Source: Micromonospora radicis | Lineage (GTDB): Bacteria; Actinomycetota; Actinomycetes; Mycobacteriales; Micromonosporaceae | Reading direction: 5' to 3' | Length of the DNA stretch: 64,000 bases | NCBI RefSeq assembly: GCF_003583405.1 | Contig: NZ_QXEC01000004.1 | Span: forward strand, 124,001 to 188,000 | Shown here: in pieces, positions 26,337 through 34,663 of the stretch | Numbering within the stretch: the first letter of the stretch is position 1 | How the letters are laid out: every line of letters begins with the position of its first letter | Notes under the pieces: model-generated | Databases searched by the model: none | What the model saw: the letters and a program-made list of their open reading frames with translations, nothing else | What the model was told of the DNA's origin: nothing | Translations under genes and position numbers: made by a program

Positions 26337-27224
26337 GTGCGGGTGCGCGTGACGCCCAGGGGTGGGACTGCGGTCTGGCTGGTCGTGCTGGTCCTCGTCC
26401 AGACGGCGGCGTTCCTCGCCGTCTGGCGACTGGCCCTGCACACCGGCACCGGGCAGTGGCTGGACACGGTGGCTCTGACCGGCAACCGGATCGGCCGTGA
26501 ACACATCGAGGATCCGGTCAACCGGATCCTCAACGCGATGTCGGTGGTGTCCCTGCTGGCGGCCACCTTGATGATCGGCTTCATCGCGTTGATCCGGGGC
26601 CGGGTCGCCCTGGCCGTCGCGGCCACCATGGTCATCGCCGGGTCCAACGTCAGCACCCAACTGCTGAAGTACGGCCTGGGCCGGCCCGACTACGGCATCG
26701 ACCTGGAACGGGCGTACGTCGGCAACAGCCTGCCCAGCGGGCACACCACCGTGGCCGCGTCGGTGGCGGTGGCGCTGGTGCTCGTCCTGCCGCCCAAGGG
26801 GCGCGCCTTCGCCGCCGTCGTCGGCGCCGGCTACGCGGCGGCCGCCGGGGTGGCCACCCTCTCGGCCGGCTGGCACCGGCCCAGCGACGCGGTGGCCGCC
26901 TTCCTGGTGGTCGGGGTGTGGGCCGCCCTGGCCGGTCTGCTGTTGCTGGTCACCCAGCGGGAACAGGCACAGGTGGCGGCGGCAGACGCGCACCGCGGCA
27001 CCGTGCTGCTGCTCGCCGTCGGTGGCCTGCTCGGGATCGTGGCCTGCGTGGTGGCGCTGTCCTGGCTGCTGGACCTGCGCGGCACCGTGCCGACCGACCT
27101 GACCCGCCGGCCGCTGTTCGTCGGCTACGCCGGCAGCGCCGCCGGCATCGCCGGGTCGATGGGGGTGGTGATGGCGCTGGTGCTCTCCGCCGTGCACCGG
27201 ATCGTCCCCCGTCACCAGGGCTGA
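26337..27224 (+). CDS. PAP2-family membrane phosphatase
   Basis: A 295-residue membrane protein with the three PAP2 motifs: KYGLGRPDYG (KX6RP type), the central NSLPSGHTT (catalytic His), and SAGWHRPSDAVAAF (second His and Asp). Helices surround the motifs, and three further hydrophobic segments form an extra C-terminal region. The family dephosphorylates lipid phosphates such as phosphatidic acid or undecaprenyl pyrophosphate at the outer face of the membrane. The usual Arg at the start of motif 3 is not in its canonical place. The GTG at 26337 is taken; GTG at 26343 is equally possible and no clear ribosome binding site separates them. Confidence 0.87.
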   Translation: MRVRVTPRGGTAVWLVVLVLVQTAAFLAVWRLALHTGTGQWLDTVALTGNRIGREHIEDPVNRILNAMSVVSLLAATLMIGFIALIRGRVALAVAATMVIAGSNVSTQLLKYGLGRPDYGIDLERAYVGNSLPSGHTTVAASVAVALVLVLPPKGRAFAAVVGAGYAAAAGVATLSAGWHRPSDAVAAFLVVGVWAALAGLLLLVTQREQAQVAAADAHRGTVLLLAVGGLLGIVACVVALSWLLDLRGTVPTDLTRRPLFVGYAGSAAGIAGSMGVVMALVLSAVHRIVPRHQG

Positions 27225-27309
27225 TCCGGCGGGCAACGGAGGTGACGAGTGTCCGGTTGAAGGATCGGCCGCGGCCGGGACGGATCCGTCCGGAGCGGCT
27301 TTGCCCGGG

Positions 27310-28095
27310 ATGGCGTCGTCGGGGGCCGGGGAACGCGGGGCGGGGGAGCGCGACCACGACCCGGTCCGCACCGCCTTCCACGACGAGTGCGCCCGGCTCA
27401 CCGAGGTGCTGGCCACCCTTGACCCGGCGGACCTGGGCCGCCCCACCCGCTGCGTGCCGTGGACCGTGGCCGAACTGCTGGCACACGTACGCACCGGCGT
27501 CGGCCGGCTGGCCGGCATGCTGACCGGCCCGGCACCCGAGCACGCCGACGTCGACGCCGCCGGCTACTTCGGCGCGGCCAAGTTCACCCGGCAGGTCGAC
27601 GCCGATCGCATCCACGCCGCCCGCGTCGACGCCGCCGGTCCTGCGGCGGTCGCCACGGGTGCCGAACCCGACCGTGCGGCGCCGGGGCGGCAGCCCGACG
27701 GGCCGTGGGCCGCGGACTTCGACCGGGCCTGGCGGGCCACCCTCACCGCCGTCGACGCCCACCCGGCCCAACGGACGGTACGCACCCGCCACGGCGACGC
27801 GATGACGGTGACCGAGTTCCTCCGTACCCGGGTGGTGGAGGTCGGGGTGCACGGCCTGGACCTGGCCGCGGCGCTGGACCGCGAACCGTGGTTGACGCCG
27901 GCGGCCGGCCGGGTGATCGGGGAGCTGCTCACCGGCGGCCGGCCGCTACCCGCGCAACTGGGCTGGGACCGGCTGACCCTGATCGACAAGGCCACCGGCC
28001 GGACCCCACGCAGCGCCGCCGAACAGCACGCCCTCGACGCCGCCGGGATCCGGCTGCTCGCCTTCGGCCGCGACGAGGGGCGCGGTCAGCGGTAG
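27310..28095 (+). CDS. maleylpyruvate isomerase family mycothiol-dependent protein
   Basis: About 261 residues. The N-terminal DinB-like domain has PTRCVPWTVAELLAHVRTGVG, with the usual metal-binding His. A second conserved site is VTEFLRTRVVEVGVHGLDLA, followed by a C-terminal domain. The family uses mycothiol as cofactor for isomerisation or S-transfer. The ATG at 27310 is preferred over the TTG at 27301, though the fold itself begins about 15 residues later. It is divergent in sequence from the related protein at 6243. The substrate is unknown. Confidence 0.82.
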   Translation: MASSGAGERGAGERDHDPVRTAFHDECARLTEVLATLDPADLGRPTRCVPWTVAELLAHVRTGVGRLAGMLTGPAPEHADVDAAGYFGAAKFTRQVDADRIHAARVDAAGPAAVATGAEPDRAAPGRQPDGPWAADFDRAWRATLTAVDAHPAQRTVRTRHGDAMTVTEFLRTRVVEVGVHGLDLAAALDREPWLTPAAGRVIGELLTGGRPLPAQLGWDRLTLIDKATGRTPRSAAEQHALDAAGIRLLAFGRDEGRGQR

Positions 28096-28235
28096 TAGGT
28101 GCCGACCGTGGTGCCGCGGGCGACGTCCCGACCGGTCAGTGCCTCGTGCACCTGCGGCAGTCTCCGGGCCCACTACGCCGTCAAGGCCGGCGCAACGGCA
28201 TGCGGGCACGCGTCACCGCCGGCTGAGGACCGGGT

Positions 28236-29894
28236 TCAGGCCTTCGCCGGCAACAGGATCGCGGAGGGGTGGTCGCCGTCGTGCAGGATCTCGAGGTGGG
28301 TGACGTGGGCGGTCGTGGCGGTCGAGACCGGTTCGTCCCCGCCGAGGTTGCGGGCGAACCGGGGAAACGCCCCGGCGCTCACCTGGACGCGCAGGCGGTG
28401 ACCGCGCCGGAAGACGTACGCGGTGGGTGACAGCTCCACGGTCACCTCGGTCGTGCCGTCGGGCCGAACGGTGACCAGGTCGTCGCACACGTTGATCGAC
28501 TTGCCGCGCTCGTCGACGTCGCACAGCCGGACGAACAGGTCATTGCTGGGCCGGTCGGCGCGCAGCCACACCTGTGCCGTGACCTGCCCGATGACCTCCA
28601 GGTCGGACTCCAGCACCGGTGAGGTGAAGGTCAACACGTCCGCCCGCTTCTCCAGTGACCGGTTGTCCTTGGGGCCGGGACCGTTACCGTCCAGCTTCGG
28701 CCCGCCCACCGACGGGGTCGGGTCGTTCGGGTCGTAGGTGAAGGTGCTCGGCGGCGAGGCCGGGTTCACACCCCGCTCCAGCGCGCCGCCGGAGCGCAGG
28801 TGCCAGCGCTGCTGCGGGTACCCCGCCGGCGGCCACTTGTCGAAGTCACGCCACTGCCCGACACCCATCACGAACAACCGCACCGGCGCCCGGTCGGCCG
28901 GCTGCTCGCCCCGCGCGAGCGCGGCCCCCCAATCGACCACCTGCTCGATCGCGGCGCCCATGCCCACGGGGTCGGCGTGCCACCATGGGCCGACGGTCAG
29001 CCGGGGGCCACGGCCGGCTGCGGCCAGGGCCTGGAAGTCGCGCAGCTGGTCGGTCAGGAAGATGTCGTACCACCCGGTGATCGAGCTGACCGGCACGGTC
29101 ACGTCACCGACGGCGCCGCTGTGGTCCACGTCCTTCCAGTACGGGTCGTTCTGGTCGTAACGCACCGTCTCCTGGAAGAACGGCGACTCGTGACCGAGCA
29201 GCGCCTTGTCCACACCGGTCAACGGGAGCGTGTTCATCGCCGCGGCGACGCGCTTACGGTCCAGGCCCAGCATGGACCGCAGCAACGCCCGCGGTCGCTC
29301 CTGCGTCTCGGTGTTCCACACCCAGTTGGTCAGCGTGTCGAGTTCGAAACGACCGGGACGCAGCAGGGTCAGCGCCAGCCGCGACGACGTGATGTGCGGA
29401 ACCATCGCCTTGACCTGCACCGGCGCCTCGGCGGCGACCGCCCACTGGGTGTAACCGAAGTAGCTGGAGCCGGCCAGCACCACGCCGCCCCTGGCCCACG
29501 TCTGGTCCGCCAGCCAGCGCAGGGTGGCCAGCCCGTCCTCCCGCTCGTGCCGCATCGCCAGGAACGTGCCACCGGAGCCGAAGGTGCCCCGGCTGCGCAC
29601 CATCAGCACATGCATGCCGCGCTCGGCGATGGCCCGGCCGTACATCCACCCCAGCGGGCCACCCGGCCCGTACGCGGTCCGCACCACCACGGTGGGCAGC
29701 TGCTCCAGCGCGATGCCGGCGGAGCCCGCGGGCGCCCAGTGGTCGGCGAGCAGGGTTACCCCGTCCTCGACCGTGATCGGGATGTCCCGTTCCACGGTCA
29801 CCTCGCGGGTGACGGCCGGCGGAAGTTTCAGCATCCGCTGTCCGAGCCGACCGGCCAGTTTCGTGACGAAGTTGTTCTTGGGGCGGGTGCTCAC
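28236..29894 (-). CDS. CocE/NonD-family hydrolase (X-Pro dipeptidyl-peptidase-like)
   Basis: A 552-residue alpha/beta hydrolase. The nucleophile elbow is VLAGSSYFGYTQ, the catalytic Asp is likely in ITGWYDIFL, and the His is in LTVGPWWHADP. A C-terminal jelly-roll domain (about 370-552, ADVLTFTSPVLESDLEV, ending in LEILHDGDHPSAILLP) is typical of CocE-type acylases and X-Pro peptidases. The GTG at 29894 has AGGAGA five bases upstream; the longer upstream frame overlaps the next gene and is rejected. There is no clear signal peptide, so it is probably cytoplasmic. It lies 56 bp downstream of the oxidoreductase gene and may share its transcript. Confidence 0.88.
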   Translation of the reverse strand: MSTRPKNNFVTKLAGRLGQRMLKLPPAVTREVTVERDIPITVEDGVTLLADHWAPAGSAGIALEQLPTVVVRTAYGPGGPLGWMYGRAIAERGMHVLMVRSRGTFGSGGTFLAMRHEREDGLATLRWLADQTWARGGVVLAGSSYFGYTQWAVAAEAPVQVKAMVPHITSSRLALTLLRPGRFELDTLTNWVWNTETQERPRALLRSMLGLDRKRVAAAMNTLPLTGVDKALLGHESPFFQETVRYDQNDPYWKDVDHSGAVGDVTVPVSSITGWYDIFLTDQLRDFQALAAAGRGPRLTVGPWWHADPVGMGAAIEQVVDWGAALARGEQPADRAPVRLFVMGVGQWRDFDKWPPAGYPQQRWHLRSGGALERGVNPASPPSTFTYDPNDPTPSVGGPKLDGNGPGPKDNRSLEKRADVLTFTSPVLESDLEVIGQVTAQVWLRADRPSNDLFVRLCDVDERGKSINVCDDLVTVRPDGTTEVTVELSPTAYVFRRGHRLRVQVSAGAFPRFARNLGGDEPVSTATTAHVTHLEILHDGDHPSAILLPAKA

Positions 29895-29950
29895 GATGGT
29901 CTCCTGTTGATTCGGACGAGCCGGTGCGGGGGCCGAGAGGTCAAGCGGTC

Positions 29951-30931
29951 TCACGGGACGAGGACGACGCGGCCCTGGGCCGTGTGCTCCTGCAGTCGCT
30001 GGTGGGCGGTCGCCGCCTCCGCGAGGGGCAGCAACTCGATCTCGGTGTCGGCGAGCCCGGAGGACGCGGCGGTCAGGGCGGCGGCCGCGGCGGCGGGGAC
30101 GGCTTCCGGGTGCGCCGGCAGGTAGCCACCGGCGTTGAAGCCGGCCACGATGAAGTTGCCCTGCCAGATCGTGTTGCCGTTGACGCCGTGCTCCCACTCG
30201 CCGCTGGCGTTGCCGACCAGCAGCAGCCGGCCGCCCGGGGCGAGCAGTTGCAGGCTCTCGGTGCGGACCTGCCCGCCGACCGGGTCGACGATCACGTCGA
30301 ACTTCTCGTCGCCGAGGACGCTCAGCATGGTGGCCGAGTCGACGATCTGGTCGTACGGCAGCCTGCTGGTGGCCGCCGCGGCCACCCGGTCGTTGCGCAC
30401 GGTGCCGACCACCCGGGCCGCCCCGAGCTGCTTGGCGACACCGGGGAACGCCGCCGCCAGGGCGCCGAACGCGCCGTGCACCAGGACCCGCTCACCTGGG
30501 TGCAGTTGGATCGGACCGGTGAGAGCGACATGTGCCATCAGCGCGTTGGGCACGACGGCCACCGCCAGCGCGGGGTCGAGGTCGTAGGCCTGGGTCGACA
30601 GCACCCTGGCCCGGTCGCTGACGTACACCGATGCGTAGCCGCCGGTGGCCGACGCCGACAGGGTCACCACCTTCTCGCCGATCGTGAGATCGGTGACGCC
30701 CTCGCCGACGGCCCGGACCGTGCCGGCGACCTCGAGGCCCGGGACGTACGGCGGTTGCGGCAGACCGGGCACGCCTTCGTACAGCCCCTGCCGGAGGTAG
30801 ACGTCGATCAGCCCGACCGCGGCGTGGGTGACGTCGATCGCCACCTGGCCGGGCCCGAGCTCGGGGTCCGGCAGCTCCGTGAGCACCAGGACCTTCGCGT
30901 CGCCGAACTCGGTGACCTGTACTGCCTTCAT
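29951..30931 (-). CDS. zinc-binding-type quinone oxidoreductase (MDR family)
   Basis: A 326-residue medium-chain dehydrogenase/reductase of the NADPH:quinone oxidoreductase group. The N-terminal GroES-like domain starts at MKAVQVTEFGDAKVL. The Rossmann region has RVLVHGAFGALAAAFPGVAKQLGAARVVG, in which the usual GxGxxG is degenerate. FDVIVDPVGGQ and APGGRLLLVGNASG follow. It lacks the structural-zinc Cys cluster. It likely reduces quinones or enones with NADPH. It is divergent from a TetR gene with a palindromic operator between them (30946-30969), a common repressor/oxidoreductase pair. Confidence 0.88.
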   Translation of the reverse strand: MKAVQVTEFGDAKVLVLTELPDPELGPGQVAIDVTHAAVGLIDVYLRQGLYEGVPGLPQPPYVPGLEVAGTVRAVGEGVTDLTIGEKVVTLSASATGGYASVYVSDRARVLSTQAYDLDPALAVAVVPNALMAHVALTGPIQLHPGERVLVHGAFGALAAAFPGVAKQLGAARVVGTVRNDRVAAAATSRLPYDQIVDSATMLSVLGDEKFDVIVDPVGGQVRTESLQLLAPGGRLLLVGNASGEWEHGVNGNTIWQGNFIVAGFNAGGYLPAHPEAVPAAAAAALTAASSGLADTEIELLPLAEAATAHQRLQEHTAQGRVVLVP

Positions 30932-30945
30932 GGCGGTTCCCTCCT

Positions 30946-30969
30946 TTAACGCACCCTGTGATGCGTTAA
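30946..30969. promoter_or_regulatory. TetR-type operator
   Basis: Perfect 8-bp arms TTAACGCA / TGCGTTAA are separated by CCCTGTGA in the divergent region between the oxidoreductase and the TetR gene. A further half-site GGTGCGTTA lies at about 31010, close to the regulator start. This arrangement suits autoregulation and repression of the oxidoreductase. Confidence 0.75.
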
Positions 30970-31026
30970 GTGGCGTCAGCATACGCGGAAGACGTAGCGC
31001 AGCACAAGGTGCGTTATGGTGGGGTC

Positions 31027-31683
31027 ATGCGTCAGCGGGCACGATCGATCGATGACAAGCAGCGTCGTTCCGAGGATTTGCTGGTGGCCGCCGAAGCGGT
31101 GGCCCTCGAGCGGGGTGGCGTCCGGTTCGTGACGCTGGCCCCGGTCACCGAGCGAGCCGGCCTGCACCGCACGGGGGTGCGGCGCTACTACGCCAGCAAG
31201 GAGGAGTTGCTTCTCGAACTGGCCGAACGCGGCTGGCAGCAGTGGAGCGCCGCGATCATCGACAAGGTGCGCGACAGCGACGGCCTCGGGCCGCGCGAGG
31301 TGGCTCTGGTGCTGGCCGACACCATCGCGTCCCTGCCGGTCTTCTGCGACCTGCTGACCCATGTGACGCTGAGCCTGGAAGGCGACGTCGACATCGAGCG
31401 CGCCCGGCAGTACAAGACCAAGGCCTTCGCCGCCTACGACGAGATCGTGGCCGCCCTGGACCGGGCGAGCAGCATGACCGTCGACCAGATCCAGGCGCTA
31501 CTGGCGGCCACACTCGCCTTCGCCGCCAACTTCTGGCAGGTCTCGAACCCCACTCCCACCCTCGCGGCGCTGTACGAGCAGGTGCCGGAATGGGGCCACG
31601 TCGCCTTCGACTTCCGTCCCCGGCTCCAACTCCTGCTGCAGTCGACCGCTGTCGGACTGGCCGAGACGCTCACCGCCACCTGA
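31027..31683 (+). CDS. TetR family transcriptional regulator
   Basis: A 218-residue TetR-type repressor. The N-terminal helix-turn-helix is VTLAPVTERAGLHRTGVRRY, followed by YASKEELLLELAERGW, the conserved end of the DNA-binding domain. The C-terminal ligand domain is helical and of normal length. The ATG at 31027 is preferred over an upstream GTG because it begins at MRQRARSIDDKQRR, the usual basic N-terminal arm. It probably controls the divergent quinone oxidoreductase through the palindrome at 30946-30969. Confidence 0.9.
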   Translation: MRQRARSIDDKQRRSEDLLVAAEAVALERGGVRFVTLAPVTERAGLHRTGVRRYYASKEELLLELAERGWQQWSAAIIDKVRDSDGLGPREVALVLADTIASLPVFCDLLTHVTLSLEGDVDIERARQYKTKAFAAYDEIVAALDRASSMTVDQIQALLAATLAFAANFWQVSNPTPTLAALYEQVPEWGHVAFDFRPRLQLLLQSTAVGLAETLTAT

Positions 31684-32014
31684 TGAAGACGGCCGCGCGA
31701 CCGGCTGGAGCCGGTCACACGGGCCTACCCGGCGCTGCCACCGTCGAGCCGAAGGTCGATGCCGTTGGCCAGCCGGTTCTCCAACCGCCCGCTGATTCGG
31801 CCACCGCAACGCGGCGATCAGCTGCTCCACCGCGCTACGCCCACCCCGCGCGTCGCGTCGGGAGCGCCGGTGGAATCACCGGGCCCACCGAGGTGTCAAC
31901 CACGGCCACCACCACCCGGAACCAGCCGGGCAGAGACCGTGAAGAGGAGGAGATTCACGTGGTCAAGCATGCTTGACCACCAGTACGTACCCTGGGCGCA
32001 GCCGCCACATTCTT
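31684..32014. other. gene-poor junction region upstream of the integrated element
   Basis: No convincing gene is present. A strong ribosome binding site (GAGGAGGAG at about 31945) precedes GTG GTC AAG CAT GCT TGA, a start that stops after five codons. It sits in a 22-bp palindrome (31959-31980) and may be the 5' stub of a gene interrupted near the element boundary. Minus-strand fragments at 31740-31830 cannot be assigned. Confidence 0.4.
31959..31980. repeat. 22-bp perfect palindrome
   Basis: Arms GTGGTCAAGCA / TGCTTGACCAC with no spacer, about 35 bp outside the distal att-like repeat. It could be a regulator site, a recombination target or a chance product of the disrupted gene start. Function is unknown. 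Confidence 0.6.
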
Positions 32015-32029
32015 GTGTCCGAGGGGGGA
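32015..32029. repeat. distal attachment-site repeat
   Basis: GTGTCCGAGGGGGGA is identical to the terminal 15 bases of the tRNA-Leu gene region at 36294-36308 and in the same orientation. It is the likely att site formed by integration. Confidence 0.65.
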
Positions 32030-32106
32030 TTCGGCCACACGCACCCTGCACACCTGCCGGAAACAGGTGTTCATGCGTTGAACGCTTCGCAGTCCACCCT
32101 TCCACT

Positions 32107-32590
32107 GCAGTGTGATTTGTTGGTCGCCCTCGCCGATGGTGGCTAGGGTGCGGGCCTTGGCGGTGCGGGTTTCGGCCATCGACCGCGCCCGCGTGCCGCC
32201 GGCCCCGCCGAGCCGCAGTCCCTCTGGGTGGGCCCTGGGGATGATGCTGCCGTCAGCGGCGGGTTCGAGGGTGAGGTCGACGTCGACCCACTTGCCGTCG
32301 CGCTGAAAGCGGATCGGCCCGGAGGACAGTTCGGAGGTCAGTGATCCGTCAGGGTTGACCCACGTGGTGGCGGACTCGTCGCGTTCGGAGAGGGCTTCGA
32401 CGCGCTTGCCGGAAAGCCTGGCCAGCACACGTGCGGACATGACGTCGGCGGCCTCGGTCGCGTACTGCTGCGGTTTTGGTACGGCGCTGGGTGGAGGGGC
32501 CGCCTGTGCCGGCGGAGCGGCCGGCACGGCGAGGCCAGCCAGCAGCAGCGTCGCTGCGGCCGGCACGACCAGGGAGCGGGAGCGGAGCAA
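32107..32590 (-). pseudogene. 5' fragment of a large secreted polymorphic-toxin/RHS-type protein
   Basis: A TTG start at 32590 preceded by GGAGG gives a signal peptide (LRSRSLVVPAAATLLLAGLA, then APPAQA). Next comes a region typical of the N-terminus of giant actinomycete secreted RHS/DNRLRE-type proteins: VEALSERDESATTWVNPDGS, then GPIRFQRDGKWVDVDLTLEP and ATIGEGDQQITLQWKGGL. Intact relatives are over 1,000 residues and often carry a C-terminal toxin. Here resemblance ends after about 160 residues, and an unrelated tail runs to a stop at 31955. The body and any toxin domain are gone, so this is a truncated remnant. Confidence 0.65.
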
Positions 32591-32924
32591 TATCGCCTCC
32601 AATGTGGACGGACAGGATGGATGTGTTGAAGCGATCCAGCACGACGTCCGGGCGCCAACCCCCGTCGATCTGGTAGCGATGACTCGCTCCGACCCGGTAA
32701 GCGAAACAACACGCTCCGTATCGGTCAAGTGAAGTCTGAGTGATTAAGCCGTCACTCGTTGCTAACCTGCACCTATACGTCAACACGGAGGATCGAGGGT
32801 TGCGCGACATTGCTTCGATCTGTTAAGGATCTTACATATCAGTGGGCCGATGCATTGACCAGCTCTATCACCCTCCGAGTGAGGCGGCACGCCATCCCGA
32901 CACCGATCATGGGAGCATCAACAC
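32591..32924. other. AT-richer intergenic region inside the element
   Basis: This stretch is visibly richer in A and T than its surroundings (for example around 32740-32860), has no coding frame of natural composition, and separates the divergent toxin remnant from the small acidic gene. It presumably holds their promoters; no sites are identified. Confidence 0.4.
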
Positions 32925-33200
32925 ATGACGACGCCGCAATCTGCGACGGTGCAGGTTCACTGCCGCCTCACCGTCCGTGTCGATGACCCCGCCGCGATCA
33001 CCGAACTCGCCGTCCAGCACCTGCGCGCCGTGAGCATTGACTGGGACGATGAAGAGGACGATCTCGAGAGTGCTGCCGCAGAACTCGGGGACGACCTACT
33101 CCGCAGCATCGCCAGCCTGGCCGATCCCGATCGCCTACTGGCAAACGTGCCAGGCGTCGAGGTGACGGGCGCCCACGTCTGGGCGGAATCCGCTCGCTGA
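32925..33200 (+). CDS. small acidic hypothetical protein (possible immunity protein)
   Basis: A 91-residue acidic protein with a beta-strand-like start (VQVHCRLTVRVDD), an acidic middle (IDWDDEEDDLESAAAELGDD) and the C-terminal VPGVEVTGAHVWAE. I do not recognise a named family. Small acidic proteins of this kind are often encoded beside polymorphic toxins as immunity proteins. The toxin remnant lies 330 bp away on the other strand, so the role is only suggested by context. The ATG at 32925 is the first in frame. Confidence 0.6.
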   Translation: MTTPQSATVQVHCRLTVRVDDPAAITELAVQHLRAVSIDWDDEEDDLESAAAELGDDLLRSIASLADPDRLLANVPGVEVTGAHVWAESAR

Positions 33201-33284
33201 TTGAGGCGTACCGCGACGTGCCCGGCCAGCACGACGACGTCGCCGCCCGGCCGAGTGGAAGCCCTCACTGCCCAACACACAAAG

Positions 33285-33288
33285 TACG
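33285..33288. repeat. IS3 target-site duplication (left)
   Basis: TACG immediately before the left IS end, repeated at 34556-34559 immediately after the right end. Confidence 0.85.
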
Positions 33289-33319
33289 TGTCAATCCCTT
33301 GGAATCGTGGAGGACTCGG

Positions 33320-34234
33320 TTATGCGGCCTGGTTCTCCAGAACGCGGGTCGTTGGCCGTTCGTAGTCGATCGGTGAGCGTCCGTCGCAGACGGAGTGGCG
33401 GCGGCGCCGGTTGTAGAAGTCGGTGATCCAGGTGGCGATCTTCAGCCGGGCCTCGGTACGGGTGCGGAACTGGTGGCGGTGGACGTACTCGACCTTGATG
33501 GTGGAGAAGGTGGCCTCGGCCACGGCGTTGTCGAAGCACGAGCCGACCCGGCCCATCGACTGGCGTACCTTCCAGCGGGCGCATGTCCGGGCGAAGTCGG
33601 CCGAGCAGTATTCGCTGCCTCTGTCGCTGTGGAAGATCACTGCGGCGACGTCGCCGCCACGGGTGACCGCGGCCATGTTCAACGCGGCGACGACCAGGCC
33701 GGCGTCGTGCCGGTCGCCCATGGCGTAGCCGAGGATGCGCCGGGAGTACAGGTCGATGACGGTGGCGAGGTAGAGCTTGCCCTCCTGCGTAGCGATCTCG
33801 GTCATGTCGCCGCACCAGGCCACGTCCGGCGCGGACGCGGTGAACTGGCGCTTGACCAGGTCCGGGGCGGCTGGCCGCTTGCCCTGCCGAGTCAGCCCAC
33901 GCCGGCGCCGTTTCGCTCTGGCGACCAGGCCCAGCTCGGCCATGAGCGCGGCGATCGTGTTGTCCGACACCCGCCAGCCCTGCTCGCGTAACTCGTCGCC
34001 GACGCGTGGGCTGCCGTAGGTGCCGCCCGAGGCGTCGAAGACGCGCCGGACCGCGTCCGTCAGCCTGGTCCTACGATCCTGGCGGGGTGACGGCCGACGG
34101 CCGCGCCACTTGTAGAACCACGACTCGGACACCCCCAGGGCCCGGCAGGCCACCGCGTGCGGCACAGCATGCTCGGTCCTCTGGGAAGCGATGAAGGCGG
34201 CCACGCTCACCGGCCCGTCGCTTCCTTGACCCAC
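33320..34234 (-). CDS. IS3-family transposase OrfB (DDE integrase domain)
   Basis: A 304-residue catalytic part of the transposase. An N-terminal HTH_21-like region ([20 protein letters not shown]) precedes the rve core. The acidic triad is visible as WCGDMTEI, the Asp of [10 protein letters not shown] and the Glu of [15 protein letters not shown]. The C-terminal [17 protein letters not shown] is the usual IS3 ending. It overlaps the 3' end of OrfA in another frame and is probably made as a fusion by ribosomal frameshifting. The GTG start shown is the first possible internal one. Confidence 0.93.
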   Translation of the reverse strand: MGQGSDGPVSVAAFIASQRTEHAVPHAVACRALGVSESWFYKWRGRRPSPRQDRRTRLTDAVRRVFDASGGTYGSPRVGDELREQGWRVSDNTIAALMAELGLVARAKRRRRGLTRQGKRPAAPDLVKRQFTASAPDVAWCGDMTEIATQEGKLYLATVIDLYSRRILGYAMGDRHDAGLVVAALNMAAVTRGGDVAAVIFHSDRGSEYCSADFARTCARWKVRQSMGRVGSCFDNAVAEATFSTIKVEYVHRHQFRTRTEARLKIATWITDFYNRRRRHSVCDGRSPIDYERPTTRVLENQAA

Positions 34235-34506
34235 AGGACCACGGATCGCTTGAGGACATCACGCTCCATCGCCAGCTCGGCGTTCTCCCGCCGCAACCGC
34301 GCCAGCTCCGCCCGCTCGTCCTCGGCCAGCTGCCCGGCAGCGGCTTCGCCACGAGCGGCACGATCCTGCTGAACCCAGTTGGCCAGGGTGCCGCTGTTGA
34401 TCCCCAGATCACGCGCTACCTGCGCGATCGACTTCCCGGTCTCCCGCACGATCCGGACCGCGCCCGCGCGGAACTCCGGATCGAACCGGCGTCTCGTCTC
34501 AGCCAT
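34207..34506 (-). CDS. IS3-family transposase OrfA (helix-turn-helix)
   Basis: A 99-residue DNA-binding protein. The helix-turn-helix is [20 protein letters not shown] with the conserved NWVQQD, followed by a leucine-zipper-like coiled coil ([20 protein letters not shown]) that mediates multimerisation. It binds the IS ends. It overlaps OrfB by 28 bp, the region where programmed frameshifting would occur. Confidence 0.93.
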   Translation of the reverse strand: MAETRRRFDPEFRAGAVRIVRETGKSIAQVARDLGINSGTLANWVQQDRAARGEAAAGQLAEDERAELARLRRENAELAMERDVLKRSVVLWVKEATGR

Positions 34507-34555
34507 GAACCTCTATCCCTCAAGTTCTGGCCTCCACGTTACGAGGGGAACCACA

Positions 34556-34559
34556 TACG
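34556..34559. repeat. IS3 target-site duplication (right)
   Basis: TACG, the second copy of the duplication flanking the IS3 element. Confidence 0.85.
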
Positions 34560-34663
34560 TGAATCGCCCTCGGAGGAAGGCTTTGGTGAACGTGGCCGAG
34601 GTTGGTGAGGCTGTTGGCCGGCAGGTATCCCGCGAACGTGGGCTTCCACGTCGGCGATTGGCA

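Larger units (their letters stand above)
33289..34555 (-). mobile_element. IS3-family insertion sequence, complete
   Basis: A 1,267-bp element with imperfect 25-bp terminal inverted repeats (left TGTCAATCCCTTGG..., right reverse complement TGTGGTTCCCCTCG..., both continuing to CGTGGAGG) and a 4-bp target duplication (TACG). It encodes OrfA and OrfB on the minus strand in the overlapping arrangement typical of IS3, where a -1 frameshift makes the OrfAB transposase. Both frames look intact, so the element may be active. It is inserted between the small acidic gene and the integrase pseudogene. Confidence 0.92.

Noticed and set aside
28086..28160. Possible C-terminal gene fragment on the minus strand ending at 28086
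   Set aside because: A short natural-looking peptide (HEALTGRDVARGTTVGTYYR) is visible, but it is too short to assign and overlaps the end of the mycothiol-type gene.
31740..31830. Transposase-like minus-strand fragment upstream of the island
   Set aside because: The resemblance is too weak and breaks after about 20 residues in any frame.
32759..32986. 75-codon plus-strand ORF
   Set aside because: It overlaps the start of the better-supported small acidic gene in another frame and has no ribosome binding site.
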